A DNA stretch of 58,995 nt, taken from the NCBI GenBank assembly GCA_027489365.1, contig JAIXZV010000320.1, positions 1-58,995 of the forward strand, read 5' to 3'. The notes below the pieces were generated by a model. It was not told the DNA's origin, did no database searches, and was given only the letters and a program-made list of their open reading frames with translations. The DNA comes from Sphingomonadales bacterium. Its GTDB lineage: Bacteria; Pseudomonadota; Alphaproteobacteria; Sphingomonadales; Sphingomonadaceae. Numbering within the stretch: position 1 is the stretch's first letter; each line of letters begins with the position of its first letter. This document shows, one piece after another, positions 1 through 9,840 of the stretch. A program made the position numbers and the translations under genes.

Positions 1-106
1 AGGGGAGCTGGTCGCCCGCGCGATATTCACCACGCAGGATCGCGGCGGAAATCGTCCCGCGCAGCTTGATGTAGACCGGGCTGTCTTCGCTGTTCAAGGC
101 TGTCAT
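1..106 (-). CDS. GntR-family transcriptional regulator, N-terminal fragment
   Basis: The reverse strand from the ATG at 104-106 reads MTALNSEDSPVYIKLRGTIS and continues AAILRGEYRAGDQLP before the window edge. The pattern Y-x-K-L-x-x-x-I-x-x-x-I-x-x-G-x-x-x-x-G-x-x-L-P is the first helix and turn of GntR winged helix-turn-helix DNA-binding domains. Only 35 codons are visible, so the effector domain and subfamily cannot be decided. It points the same way as the nitroreductase gene behind it, with 39 bases between them. Confidence 0.75.
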   Translation of the reverse strand, partial: MTALNSEDSPVYIKLRGTISAAILRGEYRAGDQLP

Positions 107-145
107 GCTGCCCTAATACAGCAATGAGCGATTCTGTCCAGTCGG

Positions 146-724
146 TTATGCCTCATACCTTGTAATGATCGTACTCATATCGGGACGCGGGCGTTCCTCT
201 AATTGCTTGGCCGGGGTGCCGAGGAAGAAGAACCCGGCGATCCGTTCCGGATCCGCGCCGAACGCATCGCGCACGGTGTCCGAATGGGTCGGCCAACCGG
301 TCAGCCAGCCGCCCGCAAAGCCCAGCGCGTGCGTCGCGTGGAGCAGGTTCATGCACGCCGCCCCGACCGAGAGTTGCTGCTCCCACAGCGGGATGTGGCT
401 GGTGGTGCGCGGCGAGAACAGCACCACCACCAACGCCGGGGCCTGATGCGCGAACTGTTCGAGTGCCGCGATCTCGGTTGCCGATGCTTGCGGGCGCTCG
501 GCACGATAGGCATCGGTGATGAGTTTGGCGAGCGCGTCGCGCTGCTCGGCCCCGACCACGACGAAGCGCCACGGCGCGATCTTGCCGTGATCGGGCACGC
601 GCGCGGCGATCTCGAGGATCGTGGCGAGCTGCGCGGCATCGGGCCCCGGCGCGACCAGATCGCGGGGCTTGCCCGAGCGGCGCGTGGCGAGGAGCGAGAG
701 CGGGGAGGTGGGATCGTTGAGCAT
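146..724 (-). CDS. Nitroreductase family protein (YdjA-like)
   Basis: This 192-residue protein has the compact single-domain nitroreductase fold that binds FMN and reduces nitro or quinone-type substrates with NAD(P)H in the cytoplasm. The N-terminal block with RRSGKPRDLVAPGP, the segment VPDHGKIAPWRFVVV and the later GFAGGWLTGWP match the FMN-binding regions of the small YdjA-like branch. Length is normal for that branch. The gene is divergent from the peptide transporter at 839, and the 114 bases between them must hold both promoters. The physiological substrate cannot be told from sequence. Confidence 0.85.
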   Translation of the reverse strand: MLNDPTSPLSLLATRRSGKPRDLVAPGPDAAQLATILEIAARVPDHGKIAPWRFVVVGAEQRDALAKLITDAYRAERPQASATEIAALEQFAHQAPALVVVLFSPRTTSHIPLWEQQLSVGAACMNLLHATHALGFAGGWLTGWPTHSDTVRDAFGADPERIAGFFFLGTPAKQLEERPRPDMSTIITRYEA

Positions 725-838
725 CGCTGCCCTCTACCGCGGGCGGAGAGATATTTACACACCCGCGATTGCCGCTAGTCTCGCGTGCAACCAACGGCGC
801 CGCGTTCGACGGCGTCCAAGCCACTCAAGGAGCAGTAA

Positions 839-2653
839 ATGGTGGACACCCCGACCGCGGATACGCGCGCCGAGCCGGATATCACGCACGTCAATCCGGC
901 GGCGGGCGAGACGTGGTTCGGGCATCCCCGGCAATTGGCGCGGCTCTTTTCGACCGAAGCAATGGAGCGGTTCGGCTACTACGGTATGCGCGCGCTGCTG
1001 ACGCTGTATCTGGCGCAGCATTTTCTGTTTAGCGACACGACCACCACGGGCATCTACGGCGGCTTCACCGCCCTGGTCTACCTGACGCCGCTGGTCGGCG
1101 GATTGATGGCGGACCGGTTCCTCGGATCGAAACGATCGGTAAAATTCGGCGCGATCCTGATGTCGCTCGGATATCTCACCTTGTGCCTTGGCGGTGGCGA
1201 GGCGGCCCGCCCGTTCGCCACCATCGATGGCCAGCGCTATGAGGTGACCGTGCAGGGCACGGGATCGGCGCGGCAGCAATTCGTGCAGGACGGCGGCCAG
1301 CAATTGCTGATCAAGGGTAATGAAGACAAGACGGTCTCGTTGCTTGCCGCCGATGGCAAGGAAGTGCGCAAGATTGCCGCAGGTGGTTTTGAGGCGGGCG
1401 GTGAGCGCGCGCCGATTACGGTATTCCTGCTGTTGATCGGGCTTGCGCTCGTCACGATCGGCAATGGTTTCTTCAAGCCCAATATCTCGACCATGGTCGG
1501 CGCGCTCTACGCGCAGGGCGATCGTAGGCGTGATGCGGGGTTCACGATCTTCTACATGGGTATCAACCTCGGCTCGTTGTTTTCGCAGATTCTGTGCCCG
1601 CTGCTCGCGGTCGGCATGGGCAGCTGGGGTGGCCTAGGCTGGTGGGCGGGATTTGCGCTTGCTGCGGCTGGCATGATGATTTCGTGGCTGCTGATCCAGT
1701 TCGATGGCGGCAAGCTGGACGGAATCGGCGATCGCCCCGCCGATGCGCCAACCAACCGGGACATTTTCATTTACGCCGGTGCCGTCCTCATGATCCCCGT
1801 CGTCTGGTTCCTGTTCACGAACCTGATGAACTATGTGCCGCCTGCCGCGGGATCGGGGATCGTCGGCTATTTTCTGGGCTTGCCGATCATGGGCAAGATC
1901 ATGTTCGGCACGTTCCTGGTCAGCGTGCCCGGCATTCTCGGCTGGTCCTATTTCAAGGGATCGCGCGCGGAATTTCAGATGATGCTGGCGGCAATGGTGC
2001 TGATTACGTTCAACACCGTTTTCTGGACGCTGTTCGAACAGGCCGGTTCGTCGCTGACGCTGTTCGCCGATCGCAATACCGATTTGTCGGTGTTCGGCTG
2101 GTTCTCGATCTCCGCAGGGCAGACGCAGTTTTTCAACGCGCTGTTCATCGTCCTGCTCGCGCCGGTGTTCAGTATCATGTGGAACGCCATGGCGCGGCGC
2201 GGGGTGGAACCGACCATCCCGATCAAGTTTGGCGTCGCGCTGATCAGCGTCGGGCTGGGCTTCCTGTTTCTGGTGTGGGGATCGCACTATGCCGATGCCG
2301 ACTATAAGGTCGGTCTGTGGTGGCTGGCGGGGCTGTACCTGATCCATTCCATGGCCGAGCTGTGCATTTCGCCCGTCGGCCTTTCGATGATCACAAAGCT
2401 GTCGATCGCGCGGATCGTGGGGCTGATGATGGGCGTCTGGTTCCTGTCCATCGCCGTCGCACAATATGTCGCAGGGATCGTCGCGCAGTTCGCCAGTGTG
2501 GAAACGGTGGGCGGGCAAGTGACCAACCTCAAGGTCAGCCTCGACACCTATGTCGGCGTGTTCACGACGATTTCCGAAATCGCGATCGTGCTCGGCATCA
2601 TTCTGCTAGGCCTGTCGTGGCCGCTCAAGAAGTGGATGCACGGCGTCAAATAA
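839..2653 (+). CDS. POT/PTR family proton-dependent oligopeptide transporter
   Basis: A 604-residue inner-membrane protein of the major facilitator superfamily, expected to import di- and tripeptides with protons. The family signature ERFGYYGMRALLTLYL lies near residues 41-56, followed by multiple hydrophobic helices. It is longer than the usual 450-500 residues because of a polar stretch of roughly 70 residues near 118-190, rich in Q, G, D and E, which probably forms an extramembrane loop; similar long POT proteins occur in sphingomonads and xanthomonads (from memory). The ATG at 839 has a good ribosome site AAGGAG at 827-832. The NnrU gene follows after 14 bases, so the two may be co-transcribed. 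Confidence 0.9.
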   Translation: MVDTPTADTRAEPDITHVNPAAGETWFGHPRQLARLFSTEAMERFGYYGMRALLTLYLAQHFLFSDTTTTGIYGGFTALVYLTPLVGGLMADRFLGSKRSVKFGAILMSLGYLTLCLGGGEAARPFATIDGQRYEVTVQGTGSARQQFVQDGGQQLLIKGNEDKTVSLLAADGKEVRKIAAGGFEAGGERAPITVFLLLIGLALVTIGNGFFKPNISTMVGALYAQGDRRRDAGFTIFYMGINLGSLFSQILCPLLAVGMGSWGGLGWWAGFALAAAGMMISWLLIQFDGGKLDGIGDRPADAPTNRDIFIYAGAVLMIPVVWFLFTNLMNYVPPAAGSGIVGYFLGLPIMGKIMFGTFLVSVPGILGWSYFKGSRAEFQMMLAAMVLITFNTVFWTLFEQAGSSLTLFADRNTDLSVFGWFSISAGQTQFFNALFIVLLAPVFSIMWNAMARRGVEPTIPIKFGVALISVGLGFLFLVWGSHYADADYKVGLWWLAGLYLIHSMAELCISPVGLSMITKLSIARIVGLMMGVWFLSIAVAQYVAGIVAQFASVETVGGQVTNLKVSLDTYVGVFTTISEIAIVLGIILLGLSWPLKKWMHGVK

Positions 2654-2667
2654 AGGGGGAGCAACGC

Positions 2668-3363
2668 ATGGACGGTACGACTGAGGTAGCGATCGCGGCG
2701 GCGGCGTTCGTCGGCACGCATTTCCTGCTGTCGCATCCCTTGCGTGCGCCGCTCGTCAAGGCGCTGGGGCCGGGCGGGTTCATGGGCGTCTATGCGCTGG
2801 TCGCCTTCGCCACGCTCGGCTGGCTGGCGCATGTCTATCAGGCGTCGCCCGGCAGCGCGCCGCTCTGGGGCGTGGGCGAGGGGATCTGGGGCGCGGTGAC
2901 GCTGGTCATGCTGCTGGCGAGCGTGCTGCTGATGGGCTCGCTGATCGGCAACCCGGCGCTGCCCGGACCACCGGGGCAGCCGACGCCCGCAGTGGCCAAG
3001 GGCGTCTTCGCGATCACGCGGCACCCGATGCTATGGGCGTTCGCGCTGTGGGGGCTGTGCCACATCGCGGTCTATCCGATCGCCGCGAACATCGTTGTGT
3101 CGGTTGCAATCATCATCCTCGCGCTCGTCGGCGCGGCGTTACAGGACGCGAAGAAGGAAGCGCTGCAGGGCGAGACGTGGCGCGCCTGGGAGGCCAAGAC
3201 CAGCTATTGGCCGTTCGCGGCAATCGCGCAGCGCCGCGCGAAGTTCGGCGGCTTCCGTCCGCATGACATCGCCGGGGGCGTGGTGATCTGGCTCGCCGCG
3301 ACCTGGGCGCATTTGCCGATCGCCGGGGTGGCGGCGGGCCTGTGGCGCTGGGTCTATGGCTGA
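2668..3363 (+). CDS. NnrU family membrane protein
   Basis: A 231-residue protein with about six hydrophobic segments and the ITRHPMLWAFALWGLCH block typical of NnrU and the related methyltransferase-like membrane family. NnrU was named for its position in denitrification clusters, but many members lie outside them and the biochemical role is unknown. The ATG at 2668 has the strong ribosome site AAGGGGGA at 2653-2660. It follows the peptide transporter closely, and its 3' end overlaps the convergent symporter gene by 10 bases. No denitrification genes are in this window, so a nitrogen-oxide role is not supported here. Confidence 0.8.
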   Translation: MDGTTEVAIAAAAFVGTHFLLSHPLRAPLVKALGPGGFMGVYALVAFATLGWLAHVYQASPGSAPLWGVGEGIWGAVTLVMLLASVLLMGSLIGNPALPGPPGQPTPAVAKGVFAITRHPMLWAFALWGLCHIAVYPIAANIVVSVAIIILALVGAALQDAKKEALQGETWRAWEAKTSYWPFAAIAQRRAKFGGFRPHDIAGGVVIWLAATWAHLPIAGVAAGLWRWVYG

Positions 3364-4643
3364 ACCGGATCGGCGAGCAGCGCGTCGGCCGCGCTGAGCT
3401 CGGCCGGATCGCTCCGCGCGGCCACCGTCAGCGTCACCGCCAGATCGAAGATCACATTGCCGAGCGTGCGGAAAATGTCGGGGATCGTCTCGACCGCGAC
3501 GAGCAAGCCGAGCGGGGCGAGCGGCACGCCGAGCGTCACCGCGATCGGCGAAATCGCCCCGATGAAGCTGATCTGCCCCGGCAGACTGACCGACCCCAGC
3601 GACGTCAGCACCGCGACCAGCGTCGCGGCCGACAGCGTCGCAAAGCTCATCGGTACGCCGAACCACGCCGCCACGTAAATCGCCACCGCCAGGTTCATCG
3701 CCGGGCCGGTCGCACGCAGCATCGCGACGCACAGCGGCAGCACCACGCCCGAGGTCGCGACCGGCACGCCCATCGCCTCCGCCGCCCGCAGCATCGCGGG
3801 CATACTGGCGAGCGAGGATTGCGTGCTGAGCGCCACCGCCAGCGTCGGGCTCGATTCGCGCAGGAACCGTCCGAGCGCGACGCGCCCGCCCCACACCGCC
3901 AGCGGCAAGGCGAGCAAGCTGACCGCGACGCCGACCGACGACACCGTCACGATATAATGCAGCAACGCGCCGACCGCCGCCGTGCCGGTCTTGGCTGCCA
4001 CCGACAGCGCCAGCGCGAACACGCCGACCGGCGCGATCCAGATGATCCAGCCGATCATCACCAGCATCGTATCGCGGATCGCGCCGAACACCGCCGTCAG
4101 CGTCTCGCGCGCCGCCTGGTCGATTCGGGTGAGCGCAAAGGCGAACAGCAGCCCGAACAGGATCAGCGACAGGAATGCGCCATTCGACGCGGCGGCAAAG
4201 ACGTTGCTCGGCACCATGCTCGCCATGAAATCGCCGAGCGGCGGGACCGGCCCGGCGGGCGCCACATCGGCCAGCGCCCCGCGCAAGGCGGCGGCGGACG
4301 CGGCTGGCATCGGCGCGAACCCCAGGAACAGCGGCGTCAGGATCGCAGCGGCAACCGCGCTGCCCACCATGATCGTCAGGATCACCGCGATCGCGCGTGC
4401 CGCCACCGCGCCGCTGCGCGCGGCCTGTGCGGTCGCCGCGATGCCGGTGACGAGCAGCGAGAAAACCAGCGGAATCACCGTCATCTGCAAGGCATTGAGC
4501 CACGCCGTGCCGATCGGCTGCGCCACTGCCGCGACGCCCGGCACCGCCCCCGGCTGCCACGCGGCCAGCGCCACGCCGAGCAGCAAGCCCAGGATCAGCG
4601 CACCCAGGATCCGGGTCGATGGGGAATTCAAGCTTCGCGACAT
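3354..4643 (-). CDS. Dicarboxylate/amino acid:cation symporter (DAACS family)
   Basis: A 429-residue inner-membrane transporter of the GltP/DctA/SDF type, which couples uptake of C4-dicarboxylates or acidic amino acids to H+ or Na+. Visible features are the early helix LGALILGLLLGVALA, the serine-rich re-entrant region around STQSSLASMPAML, and the downstream LPLCVAMLRATGPAMNLAVA segment, matching hairpin 1 and helix 7 of the family. Length is normal. It converges with NnrU and is divergent from glmM, with a 73-base gap holding both promoters. Substrate preference cannot be assigned. Confidence 0.88.
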   Translation of the reverse strand: MSRSLNSPSTRILGALILGLLLGVALAAWQPGAVPGVAAVAQPIGTAWLNALQMTVIPLVFSLLVTGIAATAQAARSGAVAARAIAVILTIMVGSAVAAAILTPLFLGFAPMPAASAAALRGALADVAPAGPVPPLGDFMASMVPSNVFAAASNGAFLSLILFGLLFAFALTRIDQAARETLTAVFGAIRDTMLVMIGWIIWIAPVGVFALALSVAAKTGTAAVGALLHYIVTVSSVGVAVSLLALPLAVWGGRVALGRFLRESSPTLAVALSTQSSLASMPAMLRAAEAMGVPVATSGVVLPLCVAMLRATGPAMNLAVAIYVAAWFGVPMSFATLSAATLVAVLTSLGSVSLPGQISFIGAISPIAVTLGVPLAPLGLLVAVETIPDIFRTLGNVIFDLAVTLTVAARSDPAELSAADALLADPVQP

Positions 4644-4716
4644 ACTCGCCCTTATCGATACGCGGCGCTATTACGCCCGTGGAAAGCAAACGGCATAACC
4701 GAACGGACGCGCGGCA

Positions 4717-6060
4717 ATGGCAAGAAAATATTTCGGCACCGATGGGATTCGGGGCCTCACCAACAAAAGCCCGATGACCGCGGCGATGGCAATGCAGGTC
4801 GGCATGGCGGCGGGCGCGCATTTCCGGCGCGGCGACCACAAGCACCGCGTCGTGATCGGCAAGGACACGCGCCTGTCGGGCTATATGCTCGAATCGGCGA
4901 TGGTCGCGGGCTTCACCTCGGTCGGCATGGACGTGGTGTTGCTCGGGCCGATGCCGACGCCCGCCGTCGCGATGCTGACCCAATCGATGCGCGCCGATCT
5001 GGGCGTGATGATCTCGGCCAGCCACACTCCGTTCTTCGATAACGCGATCAAGCTGTTCGGCCCCGACGGCTACAAGCTCTCCGATGCCGACGAAGCCGCG
5101 ATCGAGGCGTTGATCGACGGCGATATCGCGTTGTCCCCCGCCCCCGAAATCGGCCGTGCGCGCCGCGTCGACGATGCGCAGGGCCGCTACATCCACTTCG
5201 CCAAGTCGACCTTTCCGGAAGATCTGCGGCTCGACGGGATGCGCATCGTGGTCGATTGCGCGAACGGTGCCGCCTACCGCGTCGCGCCGACTGCTTTGTG
5301 GGAATTGGGTGCCGACGTCGTCGCGATCGGCGTCACCCCCAACGGCAAGAACATCAACGATGGCGTCGGATCGACCGCGCCGACCTTGCTGTGCGAGACC
5401 GTGGTCGCGAGCGGCGCGCAGCTCGGCATCGCGCTCGACGGTGATGCCGACCGGCTGATCGTGGTCGATGAGAAGGGCCATGTCGTCGATGGCGACCAAT
5501 TGATGGCGACGATCGCCAGCGGCTGGGCGCGCAGCGGGCGTTTGAAGAATGGCGGGCTGGTCGCGACGGTGATGTCCAACCTCGGGCTGGAACGGCATCT
5601 CGCGGCGCAGGGGATTGGCTTGATCCGCACCGGCGTGGGCGATCGCTACGTGCTCGAGGCGATGCGCGCCAAGGGCTATAATGTCGGCGGCGAGCAATCC
5701 GGGCACATCATCCTGTCGGACTATGCGACGACCGGTGACGGTCTGGTCGCAGCGTTGCAGATCCTGGCCGAGCTGGTCTGGGCGGGGGCACCGGCGAGCG
5801 AGCTGCTCCACCGCTTCGAACCGCTGCCGCAGCTGCTGAAGAACGTCCGCTTCGCTGGCGGCAAGCCGCTGGACGACGAAGCGGTCAAGGCGGTGATCGC
5901 CGAGGCCGAGGCGGAATTGAAGGGCAAGGGCCGCCTGGTGATCCGCCCCTCCGGCACCGAACCGGTGATCCGCGTGATGGCCGAGGGCGACGATCCGCGC
6001 CAAGTCGAGGCGGTGGTCGACCGGATCTGCGACGCGGTGAAGGTCGCGGCGGCGGGGTGA
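4717..6060 (+). CDS. glmM: Phosphoglucosamine mutase
   Basis: GlmM converts glucosamine-6-phosphate to glucosamine-1-phosphate in the cytoplasm, on the route to UDP-GlcNAc for peptidoglycan and lipopolysaccharide. The 447-residue length is standard. It begins [13 protein letters not shown], has the phosphoserine loop [12 protein letters not shown] with the active serine at residue 102, the metal loop [13 protein letters not shown], and the sugar-phosphate loop [12 protein letters not shown] near the C-terminus. The usual loop is SASHNP; here the position after His is Thr. The gene appears monocistronic: a symporter is divergent upstream and a palindromic repeat follows the stop codon. Confidence 0.97.
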   Translation: MARKYFGTDGIRGLTNKSPMTAAMAMQVGMAAGAHFRRGDHKHRVVIGKDTRLSGYMLESAMVAGFTSVGMDVVLLGPMPTPAVAMLTQSMRADLGVMISASHTPFFDNAIKLFGPDGYKLSDADEAAIEALIDGDIALSPAPEIGRARRVDDAQGRYIHFAKSTFPEDLRLDGMRIVVDCANGAAYRVAPTALWELGADVVAIGVTPNGKNINDGVGSTAPTLLCETVVASGAQLGIALDGDADRLIVVDEKGHVVDGDQLMATIASGWARSGRLKNGGLVATVMSNLGLERHLAAQGIGLIRTGVGDRYVLEAMRAKGYNVGGEQSGHIILSDYATTGDGLVAALQILAELVWAGAPASELLHRFEPLPQLLKNVRFAGGKPLDDEAVKAVIAEAEAELKGKGRLVIRPSGTEPVIRVMAEGDDPRQVEAVVDRICDAVKVAAAG

Positions 6061-6078
6061 TCCATTTTTGACATCACG

Positions 6079-6163
6079 CCGTCACCCCAGCGAAGGCTGG
6101 GGTATCTCGGGTGGCGAACGCCACGCCAGCCCCACAAAGACCCCAGCCTGCGCTGGGGTGACG
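6079..6163. repeat. Dispersed palindromic repeat, CCCCAGC family
   Basis: Two hairpins face each other: the left arm begins CGTCACCCCAGCGAAGGCTG and the right arm ends CTGCGCTGGGGTGACG. Each arm is also internally palindromic (CCCCAGC...GCTGGGG). A related copy lies at 15058-15141. This is an intergenic palindromic repeat that could fold in RNA and act as a transcription barrier after glmM; mobility is inferred from the second copy. Confidence 0.8.
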
Positions 6164-6184
6164 AAGGTGTTTGAGGTAAGACAC

Positions 6185-6409
6185 ATGCTAGAAATGCGCC
6201 CCGACTGCGAACGCTGCGGCACCGATCTCCCCGCCGATGAGGCAGGTGCCTTCATCTGTTCGTTCGAATGTACCTTCTGCGCCGAATGTGCCGAGGCGCT
6301 CGACGATCGCTGCCCCAATTGCGGCGGCGAATTGATGGATCGCCCCGCGCGCGTCGATGATGCGCTGGCGCGGCATCCGGCGAGCACCGTGCGCAAGTTC
6401 AAGGGCTGA
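6185..6409 (+). CDS. DUF1272 domain-containing small cysteine-rich protein
   Basis: A 74-residue protein beginning MLEMRPDCERCG, with paired cysteines in CERCG, CSFECTFCAECAE and CPNCGGEL that form two probable zinc-binding knuckles. This is the DUF1272 pattern; no enzymatic role is known. The ATG at 6185 is chosen because DUF1272 proteins start just before the LxMRPxCExC block, and the frame upstream is palindromic repeat sequence. Downstream is thiD, with a 136-base gap. Confidence 0.85.
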   Translation: MLEMRPDCERCGTDLPADEAGAFICSFECTFCAECAEALDDRCPNCGGELMDRPARVDDALARHPASTVRKFKG

Positions 6410-6545
6410 GCCACCTGTCCTACACCCGCAAAGCGTGTCAGAATCCTCTGGTGCCTGTTCATACCGTCCGCTCGCCCGCGCCCCGCGACCGCCGCCTGAA
6501 CAAGGGCCGCGATGGTGCGACTCGTGTGACTTTAAGGGCCGACCG

Positions 6546-7781
6546 GTGACCCCGCGCATCCTCATCATCGCCGGGTCCGATTCGGGTGGCGGTGCTGGCA
6601 TTCAGGCCGACATAAAGACCGTCACGATGCTCGGCGGCCACGCGATGACTGCGATCACCGCAATCACCGCGCAGAATACGCTCGGCGTTCAGGCGGTGAT
6701 GCCGGTGCCGACCAAGATGGTCATCGCCCAGATCGACTCGTGCGTGTCGGATATCGGCGTCGATGCGGTGAAGATCGGCATGATCGGATCGGCCGAGACG
6801 GCTCATGCGGTGGCGGATTGGCTGGAGGCGCATCTTGCTAGCCCCTCCCCTTCAGGGGAGGAGTTGGGGGTGGGGCCTATCCACGAGCGCGAAGCGTCGC
6901 GACTGAGGCTCGGCCCCACCCCAACCCCTCCCCTGAAGGGGAGGGGCTTAAGATTGCCGATCGTCTTCGATCCCGTGATGGTCGCAACCAGCGGCGATAC
7001 TCTAGCCGACACCGCCACGATCGCCGCATTCGAGCGGCTGATGCAGATTGCCAGCGTCGTCACGCCCAACCTCCCCGAACTCCAAGCGCTTGGCGGGCCT
7101 GAAGCGGTGCTTGCCCACGGTTGCGCACTGCTTGCCAAAGGCGGGCATGGCGAGGGCGATACGCTTACCGACCGGCTGATCGGGCCGGACGGCGACATCG
7201 CGCACTGGTCGTCGGACCGGATCGCGACGACCTCGACCCACGGCACCGGCTGCACGCTCGCCTCTGCGATTGCGACTTTCCTTGCCGAGGGGCGATCACT
7301 CGAAGCGTCGGTCGCAAGCGCGCGCCAGTTCGTGCGGCTCGCGCTGCGTGACGCACCCGGTCTCGGGGGTGGGCATGGCCCGATGGGACACCACGCCGTG
7401 CGGCTCGATTCGGGGCCGGAGCGGCGGCTCAATCAAATGACGCTGCCGCTCGGCGCGGGCTCAAGCGAATTCTACCGCACGCTCGGCCTGACCCAGATCG
7501 TCGCGACCGATGACGGGCATTACGCCCGCTTCGAGGCGCCCGGCGGCGCAACGCTTTCGATCGAGCAGGGCGCGGCACCCACGGTCTTCCTCGAATGCGA
7601 CGATCTCGACGCCGAGGTCGCGCGGTTGCAGGCGGCGGAGCTCGCGTTCGATCACCTGCCGAAGGACCAGGAATGGCTCTGGCGTGAAGCGCGGCTGACC
7701 GATCCGGCTGGCAACACTATCTGCCTTTATCAAGCGGGCGAGAACCGCCGCTATCCGCCGTGGCGTCTCCCCAATGCCTAG
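6546..7781 (+). CDS. thiD: HMP/HMP-phosphate kinase ThiD fused to a C-terminal VOC domain
   Basis: Residues 1-98 and 135-290 form a ThiD ribokinase-fold domain that phosphorylates hydroxymethylpyrimidine and its monophosphate for thiamin synthesis. Markers are [19 protein letters not shown] at 7-25, [12 protein letters not shown] at 140-151 and the anion-hole/ATP motif [13 protein letters not shown] at 231-243. Residues about 296-411 read as a vicinal-oxygen-chelate (glyoxalase-like) domain: [24 protein letters not shown] and [13 protein letters not shown]. The two are joined without a stop. Residues 99-134 are encoded by a palindromic repeat and are absent from normal ThiD. The GTG at 6546 is used because the ThiD core starts immediately after it. 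The end overlaps rnhB by 8 bases. No TPP riboswitch was seen upstream. Confidence 0.9.
   Translation: MTPRILIIAGSDSGGGAGIQADIKTVTMLGGHAMTAITAITAQNTLGVQAVMPVPTKMVIAQIDSCVSDIGVDAVKIGMIGSAETAHAVADWLEAHLASPSPSGEELGVGPIHEREASRLRLGPTPTPPLKGRGLRLPIVFDPVMVATSGDTLADTATIAAFERLMQIASVVTPNLPELQALGGPEAVLAHGCALLAKGGHGEGDTLTDRLIGPDGDIAHWSSDRIATTSTHGTGCTLASAIATFLAEGRSLEASVASARQFVRLALRDAPGLGGGHGPMGHHAVRLDSGPERRLNQMTLPLGAGSSEFYRTLGLTQIVATDDGHYARFEAPGGATLSIEQGAAPTVFLECDDLDAEVARLQAAELAFDHLPKDQEWLWREARLTDPAGNTICLYQAGENRRYPPWRLPNA
6840..6948. repeat. Palindromic element inserted in frame inside thiD
   Basis: The left arm (6840-6877, starting AGCCCCTCCCCTTCAGGGGA) is almost the exact reverse complement of the right arm (6912-6948, ending CCCTGAAGGGGAGGGGCT), with one substitution and one single-base length difference. 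The spacer is 34 bases. Each arm also contains its own small hairpin, CCCCTTCAGGGG or CCCCTGAAGGGG. It interrupts thiD just before the conserved [11 protein letters not shown] strand and keeps the frame open. Confidence 0.9.
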
Positions 7782-8421
7782 CCTCAAACACGAAAAGCTC
7801 TGCCTCGCCCCCGTAGCAGGCGTTGACGAAGCCGGGCGCGGACCCCTCGCCGGGCCGGTGGTGGCGGCCGCCGTGATCCTGCCGGCTAAGGGAATCCCGC
7901 GCGGGCTCAACGATTCGAAGAAGCTTCCCGCCGCCGAACGCGCGCGGCTGTACGGGCTGCTCCAGCAGCGCGCCTGCGTTGGGGTGGGCGTGGTCGAGGC
8001 GGACGAGATCGACACGCTCAACATCTATTGGGCGACGATGAAGGCGATGACGCTGGCGGTCGAAGACCTTGAGCGCTGTCTGGGTTCAAGGGTCGGCCAC
8101 GTCCTGGTCGATGGCAACCGGCTGCCCAAATGGGGCTTCGCCGCCACCCCGATCGTCAAGGGCGACGCGATCAGCCTGTCGATCGCCGCCGCCTCGATCG
8201 TCGCCAAACACACCCGCGACACGATCATGCGCACCCATGCCGAGGCGCATCCGCAGTACAATTGGCACAGCAATATGGGGTACGGATCGCCGGATCACCT
8301 GCGCGCTTTGCGTGAACATGGGCCGTGCGCGCTGCACCGCCGCAGCTTTCGCCCCGTCGCGGAAGCTTTTGCGAAGGGTTTCGGTGTGCCCGAGTCTTTT
8401 TCGCCACACACCAGCGGTTGA
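7774..8421 (+). CDS. rnhB: Ribonuclease HII
   Basis: RNase HII cuts RNA in RNA-DNA hybrids and removes misincorporated ribonucleotides in the cytoplasm. The 215-residue protein shows the first acidic motif [16 protein letters not shown] (D18, E19), the LNDSKKL segment, the LVDGNRLP motif carrying a third acidic residue, and [14 protein letters not shown]. Length is normal. The ATG overlaps the end of the thiD-VOC gene by 8 bases, which suggests translational coupling. The next gene, ccrM, has its own regulatory region. Confidence 0.96.
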   Translation: MPSLKHEKLCLAPVAGVDEAGRGPLAGPVVAAAVILPAKGIPRGLNDSKKLPAAERARLYGLLQQRACVGVGVVEADEIDTLNIYWATMKAMTLAVEDLERCLGSRVGHVLVDGNRLPKWGFAATPIVKGDAISLSIAAASIVAKHTRDTIMRTHAEAHPQYNWHSNMGYGSPDHLRALREHGPCALHRRSFRPVAEAFAKGFGVPESFSPHTSG

Positions 8422-8475
8422 GCCTGTGGATAAGTCCGGACTCAACATCTGGTCGGCTTCCCGAAATGTTCCGCC

Positions 8476-9721
<1,246 letters not shown>

Positions 9722-9746
9722 CGGACCTCGCGGGCGCCAACCTCTT

Positions 9747-9833
9747 TCCGTTCGCCCTGAGCTTGTCGAAGGGCTGTCCTTCCTGCGGCGTTGCGTAGAA
9801 GAGCAGTGCTTCGACAGGCTCAGCACGAACGGA
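9747..9833. repeat. Dispersed palindromic repeat, GAGCTTGTCGAAGGG family
   Basis: The left arm at 9747-9773 (CCGTTCGCCCTGAGCTTGTC...) pairs with the right arm at 9809-9833 (...GGCTCAGCACGAACGGA). The same family recurs at 38907-39000 and 55797-55885. It fills the gap between ccrM and folP and leaves only a few bases before the folP start. Confidence 0.85.
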
Positions 9834-9840
9834 TTTTGTG

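Noticed and set aside
3139..6003. A very long minus-strand open frame (954 codons) opposite glmM and the symporter
   Set aside because: High-GC codon bias opens antisense frames; the sequence is Arg/His/Asp-rich with no family motif, and the plus-strand glmM and minus-strand symporter explain the region.
6410..6545. TPP riboswitch before thiD
   Set aside because: The 136-base gap shows none of the conserved THI-box segments.
6840..6948. Assembly or sequencing error as the cause of the thiD insert
   Set aside because: The insert keeps the frame, and a different repeat family does the same in the ligase, so a real insertion is the simpler reading, though it should be confirmed by long reads.
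9747..9833. CRISPR-like array because of recurring palindromes
   Set aside because: Copies are scattered singly over the window without regular spacers, and no cas genes are present.
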